Assembly: GCF_002261345.1 (NCBI RefSeq)
Contig: NZ_NEVT01000006.1
Span: 744,001 to 808,000, forward strand
Source: Bordetella genomosp. 2
GTDB taxonomy: Bacteria > Pseudomonadota > Gammaproteobacteria > Burkholderiales > Burkholderiaceae_B
DNA length: 64,000 bases
Direction: 5' to 3'
Part shown: in pieces, positions 56,427-64,000 of the stretch
Numbering within the stretch: position 1 is the first letter of the stretch
Layout: every line of letters starts with the position of its first letter
Notes under the pieces: generated by a model
The model's database searches: none
Seen by the model: the letters and a program-made list of their open reading frames with translations, nothing else
What the model was told of the DNA's origin: nothing
Translations under genes and position numbers: made by a program

Positions 56427-57395
56427 ATGGCCGTATTCACCCCTGTTTCCGACGACGATGCCCGGGCCCTGCTGGCCCACTACGACCTGGGCACGCTGGT
56501 GTCCCTGCGCGGCATCACCGCCGGCATCGAAAATACCAACTACTTTCTGGTGACCACGCGCGGCGAATACGTGCTGACCCTGTTCGAGGTGCTCACCCAG
56601 GCGCAACTGCCCTTCTATATCGAACTGATGCACCACCTGGCGGCCCGCGGCGTGCCCGTGCCCCAGCCCCAGACGCTGCACGACGGCAGCCGCCTGACGA
56701 CCCTGCACGGCAAACCCTGCGCCATCGTGACCCGCCTGCCGGGCGGCTACGAGCCCGCCCCCGGCCCCACTCATTGCCGGCTGGCCGGGGCAACGCTGGC
56801 GCGTGCCCACTTGGCCGCCCGCGACTTCCCGCTGCGGCAGCCGAATCTGCGTGGCCTGTCCTGGTGGACGGAAACCGCCCCCAAAGTGATGCCGTTCCTG
56901 GACGCCGCGCAGGCCGGCCTGCTGCAGCGCGAGCTGGCCGAGCAGCAGCGCCTGGCCGCCACGCCGACCTGGCAAGCGCTGCCTTCGGGCCCGGCGCACT
57001 GCGACCTGTTCCGCGACAATGTCCTGTTCGCCGGCACATTCGAAGACCCGCTGATGGGCGGCATCATCGATTTCTATTTCGCGGGCTGCGACAGCTGGCT
57101 GTTCGACGTCGCGGTCAGCGTCAATGACTGGTGCATCGAGCGCGATACCGGGGTCTTCGTGCCCGAACTGCTGCAAGCGTGGCTCGAGGCCTATGCGGCG
57201 CAGCGCCCCTTTACCGCAGAAGAACGCCAGGCCTGGCCGCACATGCTACGCGCGGCGGCCCTGCGCTTCTGGCTGTCGCGCCTGTACGACTACTACCTGC
57301 CGCGGCCGGCCCAGACGCTCAAGCCGCACGACCCGCGCCATTTCGAAAGAGTGTTGCAAGCACGCCACCGCCCCGGGCTGGCGGCCTTGCCCTGA
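56427..57395 (+). CDS. thrB: Homoserine kinase (ThrB, APH-fold)
   Basis: The 322-residue protein is the aminoglycoside-phosphotransferase-like homoserine kinase of beta- and gammaproteobacteria: [22 protein letters not shown] at the start, [12 protein letters not shown], and the catalytic [11 protein letters not shown] with [17 protein letters not shown]. It phosphorylates homoserine on the way to threonine, downstream of Asd. It is unrelated in fold to E. coli ThrB (GHMP). Confidence 0.94.
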   Translation: MAVFTPVSDDDARALLAHYDLGTLVSLRGITAGIENTNYFLVTTRGEYVLTLFEVLTQAQLPFYIELMHHLAARGVPVPQPQTLHDGSRLTTLHGKPCAIVTRLPGGYEPAPGPTHCRLAGATLARAHLAARDFPLRQPNLRGLSWWTETAPKVMPFLDAAQAGLLQRELAEQQRLAATPTWQALPSGPAHCDLFRDNVLFAGTFEDPLMGGIIDFYFAGCDSWLFDVAVSVNDWCIERDTGVFVPELLQAWLEAYAAQRPFTAEERQAWPHMLRAAALRFWLSRLYDYYLPRPAQTLKPHDPRHFERVLQARHRPGLAALP

Positions 57396-57454
57396 CAGCC
57401 ACGGCCCCCATAATTGAGTGTAAGCCCCCGTTTTTTCAATCCGTAACGAGACCT

Positions 57455-58270
57455 ATGCAAGCAGCATCCCTACCCGCGTCCTACGGCTGGCAATGGGTAC
57501 GCGACGGCCTGCGACTGTTCATGAAGCAGCCGCTGGCCATGTTTACCTGGGCCCTGGCCATCAGTCTGCTGGTGCTGTTCGCGACCTTCACGCCGCCGAT
57601 CGGGCCGCTGTTCTTCGTCGCCCTGATGCCCGTGGTCACCCTCATGACCCTGTCCGCCTGCAAACATGTCGAGGCCGACCGGGTCATGCTGCCGTCCATG
57701 TGGCCCCAGCCGCTGACCCGCCCCGGCGTGTTCAAGAAGCTGCTGGTCCTCGGTGTGCTGTACGCGGCGTTGTGCATCGCCGCCGGCCTGATCTCGTTCC
57801 TGCCGTTTTCCAGCGCCCTGACCGAGGGCATGCGCATCGCCTCGGTCGAGCAGGACATCACGCCCTTCATCACCGCCATGCGCGTGCCGCTCGCCGTGTT
57901 CGGCATTCTGTACGTCATCATCGCCGCGCTGTTCTGGCACGCGCCGGTGCTGGTGGCCTGGCATGGCCTGCGCATCGGGCAGGCGCTGTTCTTCTCGGGC
58001 GTCGCCTGCTGGCGCAACAAATGGGCTTTCCTGGTCTATGGCACCGCGTGGGTGCTGGTGTTCCTGTTCATCGACCTGTGCGCGGGCCTGCTGGTCAGCG
58101 CCGGGCTGTCGCCGCAGCTCGCCGGCACCCTGCAGATCCCGTTCAACATCGCGGCCGGCGGGGTGCTGTACTGCAGCTTCTATCCCGCTTATACCTCGGT
58201 CTTCGGCATCGAGGACTCCCACGCGCACCTGGACGGCGGCTCGAACGACCGCAGCGAATCCGAGGCCTGA
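57455..58270 (+). CDS. BPSS1780-type conserved membrane protein
   Basis: The 271-residue protein has about six helices arranged in pairs (MFTWALAISLLVLFATF, LGVLYAALCIAAGLISFLPF, FGILYVIIAALFWHAPVLVAW, FLVYGTAWVLVFLFIDLCAGLL) and the family opening SYGWQWVRDGLRLFMKQP. The function is unknown. It follows thrB by 59 bp, with a T-run between that could belong to a weak terminator. Confidence 0.8.
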   Translation: MQAASLPASYGWQWVRDGLRLFMKQPLAMFTWALAISLLVLFATFTPPIGPLFFVALMPVVTLMTLSACKHVEADRVMLPSMWPQPLTRPGVFKKLLVLGVLYAALCIAAGLISFLPFSSALTEGMRIASVEQDITPFITAMRVPLAVFGILYVIIAALFWHAPVLVAWHGLRIGQALFFSGVACWRNKWAFLVYGTAWVLVFLFIDLCAGLLVSAGLSPQLAGTLQIPFNIAAGGVLYCSFYPAYTSVFGIEDSHAHLDGGSNDRSESEA

Positions 58271-58305
58271 GCGGGGCCCGGCGCCGGCCGGCCCGAAGGT
58301 AGGCC

Positions 58306-59682
58306 TTAGTATTGCGGCGCCGCGGTGAAATTCAGGAAGCGCGTGCTCGACCCCTGGAAGGTCAGCCGCACCGTGCCGATCGGGCCGTTACGCTGCTTGC
58401 CCACGATGATCTCGGCAGTACCCTTGTCGGGCGAATCCGGGTTGTAGACCTCGTCGCGGTAGATGAACAGGATCAAGTCGGCATCCTGTTCGATGGCGCC
58501 CGATTCGCGCAGGTCGCTCATCACCGGCCGCTTGTTGGGCCGTTGCTCGAGGCTGCGGTTGAGCTGCGACAGTGCGATCAGCGGGCAATTCAGCTCCTTG
58601 GCCAGGCCTTTCAGCGAACGGCTGATTTCCGAGATTTCGGTCGCCCGGTTCTCGCCGCCGCCATTGCCCGCCATCAGCTGCAGGTAGTCAATGATGATCA
58701 GGCCCAATTGTCCGCACTGGCGCGCCAGCCGCCGCGCGCGCGCGCGCACTTCCATGGCGCTGAGCGCCGGCGTCTCATCGATGTAGACCTGGGCATCCTG
58801 CATGAGCTGCACGGCATGAGTGACGCGCGGCCAGTCGTCGGCGATCAGCTTGCCGGTACGCGTGCGATGCTGGTCCAGCATGCCGACCGAGCCCAGCATG
58901 CGCATGGCCAGCTGCACGGCGCCCATTTCCATGGAAAACACGGCGACCGGCAGGCCCTGCTCGATGGCCACGTGCTCGCCGATGTTCATGGAGAACGACG
59001 TCTTGCCCATCGAGGGACGCCCGGCCACGATGACCAGGTCGCCGGGCTGCAGGCCGGAGGTCATCTTGTCGAGGTCAGTGAAGCCGGTGGGCACGCCGGT
59101 GACGTCCGAATCGCTGTCGCGGTGATACAGCTCGTCGATGCGCTCGACCACCTGGGTCAGGAGCGGCTGGATTTCCTGGAAGCCGGCGGAGCCCTTCTCG
59201 CCCTCCTGGGCGATCTTGAACACCTTGGATTCGGCCTCGTCCAGCAGCTGCCGCGCCTCCTTGCCTTGCGGGTTGAGCGCGGCCGCGGATATCTCGTCGG
59301 CGATCGACACCAGTTTGCGCAGCATCGCCCGTTCGCGCACGATCTCGGCATAGCGCCGGATGTTCGCCGCGGACGGCGTGTTGTGGGCCAGCGCGTTCAG
59401 GTACGCCAGGCCGCCGGTTTCCTCGGCCTTGCCCGCGCTGACCAGCGACTCGTTGACGGTAATGACGTCGGCCGGGCGCGCCAGGCCAATCAGGCGGGCG
59501 ATGTGGTGCCAGATGAGGCGATGGTCGTGGCGGTAGAAATCCTCTTCGCCCAGCACGTCGGCAATGCGGTCCCAGGTGCTGTTGTCCAGCAGCAAGCCGC
59601 CCAGCACCGACTGCTCGGCCTCGATGGAATGCGGCGGCACGCGCAAGTACTCTAGCTGGGAATCGGCGGGTGTATTCATCAT
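58306..59682 (-). CDS. dnaB: Replicative DNA helicase DnaB
   Basis: The 458-residue protein has the N-terminal DnaG-binding domain (PHSIEAEQSVLGGLLLDNSTW), a linker, and the RecA-like motor with Walker A GRPSMGKTSFSMNI and FSMEMGAVQLAMR, LIIIDYLQLM and ESGAIEQDADLILFIYRD. No intein interrupts it. It lies six bases downstream of the kinase gene and in the same cluster as the ribosomal operon, a common linkage with rplI. Confidence 0.98.
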   Translation of the reverse strand: MMNTPADSQLEYLRVPPHSIEAEQSVLGGLLLDNSTWDRIADVLGEEDFYRHDHRLIWHHIARLIGLARPADVITVNESLVSAGKAEETGGLAYLNALAHNTPSAANIRRYAEIVRERAMLRKLVSIADEISAAALNPQGKEARQLLDEAESKVFKIAQEGEKGSAGFQEIQPLLTQVVERIDELYHRDSDSDVTGVPTGFTDLDKMTSGLQPGDLVIVAGRPSMGKTSFSMNIGEHVAIEQGLPVAVFSMEMGAVQLAMRMLGSVGMLDQHRTRTGKLIADDWPRVTHAVQLMQDAQVYIDETPALSAMEVRARARRLARQCGQLGLIIIDYLQLMAGNGGGENRATEISEISRSLKGLAKELNCPLIALSQLNRSLEQRPNKRPVMSDLRESGAIEQDADLILFIYRDEVYNPDSPDKGTAEIIVGKQRNGPIGTVRLTFQGSSTRFLNFTAAPQY

Positions 59683-59688
59683 GAACTA

Positions 59689-60519
59689 CTAGTAAAGTGT
59701 ACGCAGGGTGTCGGCCACCCGGAAGAAACCTTGGATATCGCGCCCCGGCAAGCGGCCGGCCACGGGGCGCAGCACCGCGGCGCACGCGCCCACTACACGG
59801 CCCAACCGGGCCAGCCGCGCCCGGACGGCGGGCGCGGGGTGGGCCTGGAAGTACACATCGAGCATGAGCGTACCCAGCCCCGGCAGATTATCATCCTCCA
59901 GCTTGCGCAGGGACAGCAGCGACGCCACGAGCTGGAATAGATCGTAAGCCTGCGCCAGCGGCAAGGACAAGGCGCCGCCGATGTTTTCCTCGAAATCGAT
60001 GCGCCACAGTTCGCCGTCGCGCAAGGTGATGTTGCGCACCTGGGCCCCGCCGTGCCAGTGTCCGCGCGCGTGAAAACCGGCCAGGTCGGCCGCCAGGGCG
60101 CGCACCCAGGCGGCGCGCTGCGGCGGGTCGGCATGGCGGATCAGGTTGGCCAGGTCTTCGCCCACGTGCTCGAGCACCAGCAGGCCGGGCTCTTCCCACC
60201 ACACATGGGGCACCCGGCAGCCGGCCTGCGCCAGCCTGCGCAGCCGCTCCCCCTCGTACGCCAAGCCATTGCGCAGCAGCACACTGGGGCGCGGGAATTC
60301 GCCCAGGAACAATTTGCAGCCCAGCGCCAGCCCGAGGGCGCGCACGTACCGCAGCACGTAGCCCAAGCCCTGCAACAGGCCGGCGCGGCGGCGCTTGACC
60401 ACGCAGGCAACGCCGTCGATGACGACTTCGCGCACCGGGGGCTCGCGGCCGCCGTCGACACTGGCGAGCCAGGCGCGCAGGCCGGCGGGCGCTTGGTGAT
60501 GCTGGGGCGGCTGGCTCAA
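59689..60519 (-). CDS. Small BUD32/lipopolysaccharide-kinase-like protein kinase
   Basis: The 276-residue protein has kinase-like motifs: a Lys in ACVVKRRRAG, an acid in LLVLEHVGEDL, a catalytic-loop variant FHARGHWHGGAQVRNITL and the DFE motif in WRIDFEENIGG. That is the pattern of LPS heptose kinases and BUD32-like kinases. I start at the TTG at 60519, six bases after a perfect GGAGG. The upstream ATG at 60576 lies inside the rplI terminator. Substrate is unknown; no LPS genes are adjacent. Confidence 0.78.
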   Translation of the reverse strand: MSQPPQHHQAPAGLRAWLASVDGGREPPVREVVIDGVACVVKRRRAGLLQGLGYVLRYVRALGLALGCKLFLGEFPRPSVLLRNGLAYEGERLRRLAQAGCRVPHVWWEEPGLLVLEHVGEDLANLIRHADPPQRAAWVRALAADLAGFHARGHWHGGAQVRNITLRDGELWRIDFEENIGGALSLPLAQAYDLFQLVASLLSLRKLEDDNLPGLGTLMLDVYFQAHPAPAVRARLARLGRVVGACAAVLRPVAGRLPGRDIQGFFRVADTLRTLY

Positions 60520-60562
60520 GAATATCCTCCGGAACTGACTGGGCACGAAGCGGCGCGCCAAC

Positions 60563-60592
60563 AAAAAAGCCGGCACCTGCGCCGGCTTTTTT
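60563..60592 (-). terminator. Strong terminator after rplI
   Basis: A 12-bp perfect inverted repeat (aaaaaagccggc and gccggctttttt, 60563-60574 and 60581-60592) with a six-base loop ends the rpsF-priB-rpsR-rplI operon, 21 bp beyond the rplI stop. Confidence 0.93.
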
Positions 60593-60612
60593 GCGGTGCG
60601 AAAGCGGCAAGC

Positions 60613-61068
60613 TTAAGCGATGTCGCCCTCGACGACCACGGTCACGTCCGTCACGACATCGGCGTGCAGCGCAACCTGGATCGGGTACTCGCCCACGGCC
60701 TTCAGCGGGCCGCTGGGCAGGCGCACCTGGCTCTTCTCGACGGCGTCGAAGCCGGCCTTCTTCAGGCCATCGGCCACGTCGGCGTTGGTGACGGAGCCGA
60801 ACAGGCGGCCGTCCACACCGGCCTTCTGCACCACTTTCAGCTGGAAGCCGGCCAGGCGGCTGCCCAGCGCTTCGGCGGCGGCGAGCTTCTCGGCCTGGAT
60901 CTTTTCCAGTTCGGCGCGGCGCGCTTCGAATTCCTTCAGGGCGGCGTCGGTCGCGCGACGGGCTTTTTTCTGGGGAATCAGGAAGTTGCGGGCGTAACCG
61001 TCGCGCACCCGGACGATTTCGCCGAGGTTGCCCAGGTTGACGACTTTTTCGAGCAGGATGACTTGCAT
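60613..61068 (-). CDS. rplI: 50S ribosomal protein bL9
   Basis: The 151-residue protein begins [32 protein letters not shown], the L9 signature, and continues with the long connecting helix rich in Ala and Glu. It binds 23S rRNA domain V. It is the last gene of the rpsF operon, 15 bp after rpsR. Confidence 0.98.
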   Translation of the reverse strand: MQVILLEKVVNLGNLGEIVRVRDGYARNFLIPQKKARRATDAALKEFEARRAELEKIQAEKLAAAEALGSRLAGFQLKVVQKAGVDGRLFGSVTNADVADGLKKAGFDAVEKSQVRLPSGPLKAVGEYPIQVALHADVVTDVTVVVEGDIA

Positions 61069-61083
61069 TTCAGTGCCCCCGGA

Positions 61084-61356
61084 TCAGTTGTGGTTGTCGG
61101 TGTAAGGCAACAGGGCCAGGAAGCGCGCGCGCTTGATGGCGGTGTCCAGCTGGCGCTGGTAGTGTGCCTTGGTGCCGGTCAGACGAGCCGGGATGATCTT
61201 GCCATTTTCCTGCACGAAGTCGCGCAGCGTGTCGAGATCCTTGTAGTCGATCTCTTCGACGCCGGCGGCGGTGAAGCGGCAGAACTTGCGGCGCTTGAAC
61301 AGCGGGTTCTGCTGCGTGAATTTGCGTTTCTCTTTGCGTTTTCCGAAGAAAGCCAT
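61084..61356 (-). CDS. rpsR: 30S ribosomal protein bS18
   Basis: The 90-residue protein has the S18 core [54 protein letters not shown] and a C-terminal [13 protein letters not shown]. It assembles with S6 on the 30S platform. It lies 75 bp downstream of priB. Confidence 0.98.
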   Translation of the reverse strand: MAFFGKRKEKRKFTQQNPLFKRRKFCRFTAAGVEEIDYKDLDTLRDFVQENGKIIPARLTGTKAHYQRQLDTAIKRARFLALLPYTDNHN

Positions 61357-61431
61357 GATGTGCCTCTTAGTCTAGCCGGGCCGGGGGTTCATCCCGAGTG
61401 CCCGAAATCTGTGTCTGGGTCCGGTAGCCTG

Positions 61432-61755
61432 TCATCCCACCAACGGATCGTGCCCTGCGCTGCCGCCGACTTTGCGGGCCAGCTGCATATGCAGCTTGAC
61501 CTTCACCGAATCCTTGCGTGCCGCGGCCAGGAAGCCCTGCACTTGCAATTCGGTCCCCAGCGGGGTGCCGGCCAGCAGTTGTGCCAGATCGCCCAGGGCC
61601 ACGGCGGAGATCGTCACTTCGACGCGGCGCGGATGCCCCGCTTCGACGACTTCCGATTCGTGGGCCAGCAGCATTTCCAGCGCTGGCACGCCGGCAGGAG
61701 TGTGGCGCAAAGGCTCGCATTCGAGAACGCGGGCGCTGAGTTCCAGCTTGTTCAT
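61432..61755 (-). CDS. priB: Primosomal replication protein N (PriB)
   Basis: The 107-residue OB-fold protein opens [33 protein letters not shown] and has [20 protein letters not shown], as in PriB/single-strand-binding relatives. It bridges PriA and DnaT in replication restart. Its position between rpsF and rpsR is the conserved arrangement. Confidence 0.92.
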   Translation of the reverse strand: MNKLELSARVLECEPLRHTPAGVPALEMLLAHESEVVEAGHPRRVEVTISAVALGDLAQLLAGTPLGTELQVQGFLAAARKDSVKVKLHMQLARKVGGSAGHDPLVG

Positions 61756-61807
61756 CCGGCCGGGTACTGATGTTTCAACGTCGGGTGGAACGACGGCGCT
61801 GGCCGGG

Positions 61808-62191
61808 TTACTGGGCCTGAGCCTGGGCCGGCGCGGCCGCTTCCGTGCTGGCCTTGCGGGCCTCTTCGCGCTCGACCGACTTCATCATGATCGAGGGCGA
61901 GGTCTGCGCTTTCTTGGTCTTGATGACCAGGTGGCGCAGCACGGCGTCGTTGTAGCGGAACGAATGCTCGAGCTCGTCGAGCGTGGCCTGGCCGCACTCG
62001 ATGTTCATGCAGACGTAGTGCGCCTTGACAAGCTTCTGGATCGGGTAGGCCAGCTGGCGGCGGCCCCAGTCTTCCAGGCGGTGCACGGCACCGCCCTGGC
62101 CCGTGACGAGCGACTGGTAGCGCTCGACCATGGCGGGCACCTGCTCGCTTTGGTCCGGATGGACAATGAACACTACTTCGTAGTGACGCAT
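61808..62191 (-). CDS. rpsF: 30S ribosomal protein bS6
   Basis: The 127-residue protein starts [21 protein letters not shown] and has [19 protein letters not shown] and a divergent Ala/Gln-rich tail ([10 protein letters not shown]). I chose ATG 62191, which follows a strong AAGGAG site; the frame is open further upstream through the leader. It heads the four-gene operon. Confidence 0.98.
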   Translation of the reverse strand: MRHYEVVFIVHPDQSEQVPAMVERYQSLVTGQGGAVHRLEDWGRRQLAYPIQKLVKAHYVCMNIECGQATLDELEHSFRYNDAVLRHLVIKTKKAQTSPSIMMKSVEREEARKASTEAAAPAQAQAQ

Positions 62192-62348
62192 GGGTAAAAC
62201 TCCTTGAGGATGTCTCGCGGCAAGGGCGCCCGAAAAAACGAAAACGCCCGCGCCCGCAAGGGGCAGCCCGCCACTCCCTTTTCCCCTTCCCCCGTTTGCA
62301 CGGGCTCGCAAAGAAGCAAAAGGTAGCAGTCGAGCAAGAAAGCTCTCG

Positions 62349-62377
62349 ATTATCGCCGATCTTGCATGGCAACGCAA
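62349..62377 (-). promoter_or_regulatory. Sigma70 promoter of the rpsF operon
   Basis: On the minus strand TTGCGT (62377-62372) and GATAAT (62354-62349) are separated by exactly 17 bases. The promoter lies in the last codons of the upstream DUF817 gene and implies a leader of about 150 bases before rpsF. That leader contains GC-rich stems and could hold an S6:S18-responsive element. Confidence 0.6.
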
Positions 62378-63264
62378 GCCAGGGGCGCCGCTGGCGCCAG
62401 GACGGGGCGCGCGGGACGGTTCACCAGACTGACCATCACGTAGCTGATGATCATCAGCAGGAACCATGACCCCAATTTCGCGGGCGCGACCCAGTCCCAT
62501 CCCTGCGACTGGTTCGGGTAGCGCCAGGCATGGGCGAAAGTGCCGATATTCTCGGCCAGCCAGATGAACAGCGCCACCAGCACGAAACCGAGCAGCAGCG
62601 GCATGCGCCGGTGCGCCCGCCAGATCCGGTAGTAGACCCAGGTGCGGCCGAACAGCACCGCCGCCAGCGCGAACAGGACGCCGCGCAGGTCGGCCATATA
62701 GTGATGGGTGAAGAAATTGGCGTAGATCAGCGCCGCCAGGGCCAGCGTGGCGCCCAGCGGCGGGTGCCGGGTGAAACGAAAGTCAAACAGCCGCCAGGCA
62801 CGCGCCAGATAGCTGCCCACGGCCGCATACATGAATCCCGTGAACAGCGGCACGCCGCCCAGCCGCAGCACGCTGGCTTCCGGATAGATCCAGGAGCCGA
62901 CGGCCGTCTTGAACAGTTCCATGAGGGTGCCCACCACGTGGAACATCAGGATCACCTTGGCCTCGGCCAGGGTCTCCATGCGCAACGCCAGCAACAATGC
63001 CTGAATGGCCAGTGCGGCCAGCGTCAGGAAGTCGTAGCGCGCCAGCGCGGCGTCGGCGGGATACCACCAGTGCGTGGCCAGCAGCAGCGCGCACATCAGA
63101 CCGCCGAACAGGCAGGCCCAGGCCTGCTTGATGCCGAAGCGGAGGAACTCGTAGCAGGCGGTCGCCAGCCGCCCCCGTGCCGTGAACCGCTGCGCACACC
63201 GCGATTCCCAGCCTTCCAGCCGCGCGATCAGCGGCCAGTCGCGCGCGGCCGGCGCGGGCGCCAT
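62350..63264 (-). CDS. DUF817 family membrane protein
   Basis: The 304-residue protein has seven to eight helices and family blocks [59 protein letters not shown] and [21 protein letters not shown]817 proteins are uncharacterised integral membrane proteins. I use ATG 63264, eight bases after the folE2 stop, so the two may be co-transcribed. Confidence 0.82.
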   Translation of the reverse strand: MAPAPAARDWPLIARLEGWESRCAQRFTARGRLATACYEFLRFGIKQAWACLFGGLMCALLLATHWWYPADAALARYDFLTLAALAIQALLLALRMETLAEAKVILMFHVVGTLMELFKTAVGSWIYPEASVLRLGGVPLFTGFMYAAVGSYLARAWRLFDFRFTRHPPLGATLALAALIYANFFTHHYMADLRGVLFALAAVLFGRTWVYYRIWRAHRRMPLLLGFVLVALFIWLAENIGTFAHAWRYPNQSQGWDWVAPAKLGSWFLLMIISYVMVSLVNRPARPVLAPAAPLACVAMQDRR

Positions 63265-63272
63265 GGCGGCGC

Positions 63273-64000
63273 TCAGCCCTCGACGACGGCGTAGGCGGAG
63301 TGGTTGTGAATGGACTCGAAGTTCTCGGCCTCGACACGGTAGCGCGCCACGCCGGGATGGGACGCCAGCCGCGCGGCCACGTCGCGCACCAGGTCTTCGA
63401 CGAACTTGGGATTGTCGTAGGCGCGTTCGGTGACGAATTTCTCGTCGGGCCGCTTGAGCAGGCCCCACAGTTCGCACGAGCCCTCATCCTCGACGAGCCG
63501 GATGATGCGGTCCATGGACACCTCGCCATCCAGCACGGCCGACACGGTGACGTGCGAGCGCTGGTTGTGCGCGCCGTACTCCGAAATGGCCTTGGAACAC
63601 GGGCACAGGCTGGTGACAGGCACTTGCACGACCAGCTCGAACTCGACCTGGTCGCCCGCGGCCCGGGCAATCCACTGCACTTCGTAATCGAGCAGGCTCT
63701 GCACGCCCGACACGGGCGCCGACTTGTTGATGAAATACGGGAAAGCCGCCGTGATGTCGCCGCGCTCGGCGTGCAGCAGCGGCAGCATGTCGCGCGCCAT
63801 GGCCGCGAACAGCGCCGGCGTCATGGGCGTGCTGCGGTACTTCTCGAGCAGCGCCACGAAGCGCGACATATGGGTGCCCTTCTCTTCGGCCGGCAGCGCC
63901 ACGGTCAGCGTCCAGCTGGCCACGGTGGGCTGCGCGGCACCGTCGGCGCCCGCCACCAGCATCGGGTGCCGCACGCCGCGGATGCCCACGCGCTGAATCG
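63273..64000 (-). CDS. folE2: GTP cyclohydrolase FolE2 (GCYH-IB), N terminus cut by window edge
   Basis: FolE2 makes 7,8-dihydroneopterin triphosphate for folate and queuosine synthesis and works with various metals when zinc is scarce. The frame continues past the edge ([13 protein letters not shown]), so the apparent GTG start at 63989 is internal. The metal cysteine is in [18 protein letters not shown], and [15 protein letters not shown] and [14 protein letters not shown] are family blocks. About 20-25 N-terminal residues are missing. Confidence 0.95.
   Translation of the reverse strand, partial: IQRVGIRGVRHPMLVAGADGAAQPTVASWTLTVALPAEEKGTHMSRFVALLEKYRSTPMTPALFAAMARDMLPLLHAERGDITAAFPYFINKSAPVSGVQSLLDYEVQWIARAAGDQVEFELVVQVPVTSLCPCSKAISEYGAHNQRSHVTVSAVLDGEVSMDRIIRLVEDEGSCELWGLLKRPDEKFVTERAYDNPKFVEDLVRDVAARLASHPGVARYRVEAENFESIHNHSAYAVVEG

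Overview
The window is high-GC, gene-dense chromosomal DNA from a betaproteobacterium of the Burkholderiales. Gene content and order (ribF-ileS-lspA-coaBC, leuCDB-asd-fimV-truA, rpsF-priB-rpsR-rplI-kinase-dnaB, orphan binding proteins) fit Alcaligenaceae, most probably Bordetella. I see no IS481, IS1001 or IS1002 copy. That argues against the IS-laden B. pertussis and for B. bronchiseptica or a close relative. This is inference; no database was searched.

Layout. 1-13.5 kb: a truncated desaturase, an rRNA methyltransferase-like gene with purN, then the plus-strand run ribF, ileS, lspA, coaBC, a DUF418 membrane protein, a nucleoside-recognition membrane protein, an Lrp/AsnC regulator and a YdjM-type membrane protein. 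13.5-21.8 kb: a dimeric dUTPase-like protein, a four-gene amino-acid-type ABC importer resembling EhuABCD, an orphan branched-chain-type binding protein, an ornithine cyclodeaminase-family enzyme, a small basic protein, and a TetR(NemR-like)/oxidoreductase pair with an operator dyad. 21.8-28.5 kb (minus strand): PTS enzyme I, HPr and a mannose-type EIIA next to gshB, then infC (non-AUG start) and thrS with a putative threonine-codon leader and attenuator.

28.5-37.6 kb is the most accessory-looking part. It holds an RcsB-like response regulator coupled to a stand-alone HPt protein, LysR/SDR genes, speG, a DUF1232 protein, an unrecognised 121-aa gene, a pyruvyl-transferase-family gene coupled to an FAD oxidoreductase, an unrecognised hydrolase-like protein, and tRNA-Val(GAC). 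37.6-49.5 kb (minus strand): trpF, a complete TRAP transporter, truA, fimV, asd and leuBDC. 49.5-64 kb: an M48 lipoprotein peptidase, aroC, selO, a DUF2069 protein, YihY and CBS proteins, dusA, thrB, a membrane protein, dnaB with a small kinase, the rplI-rpsR-priB-rpsF operon, a DUF817 protein and the start-truncated folE2.

Most of the window is core metabolism: branched-chain, aromatic and aspartate-family amino acids, flavin, CoA, folate and glutathione synthesis, and translation. The less-explained material is the thrS leader, the RcsB-like/HPt pair, the 33.4-37.4 kb cluster beside tRNA-Val, and several breaks in expected gene order (infC without rpmI-rplT, trpF without trpBA).
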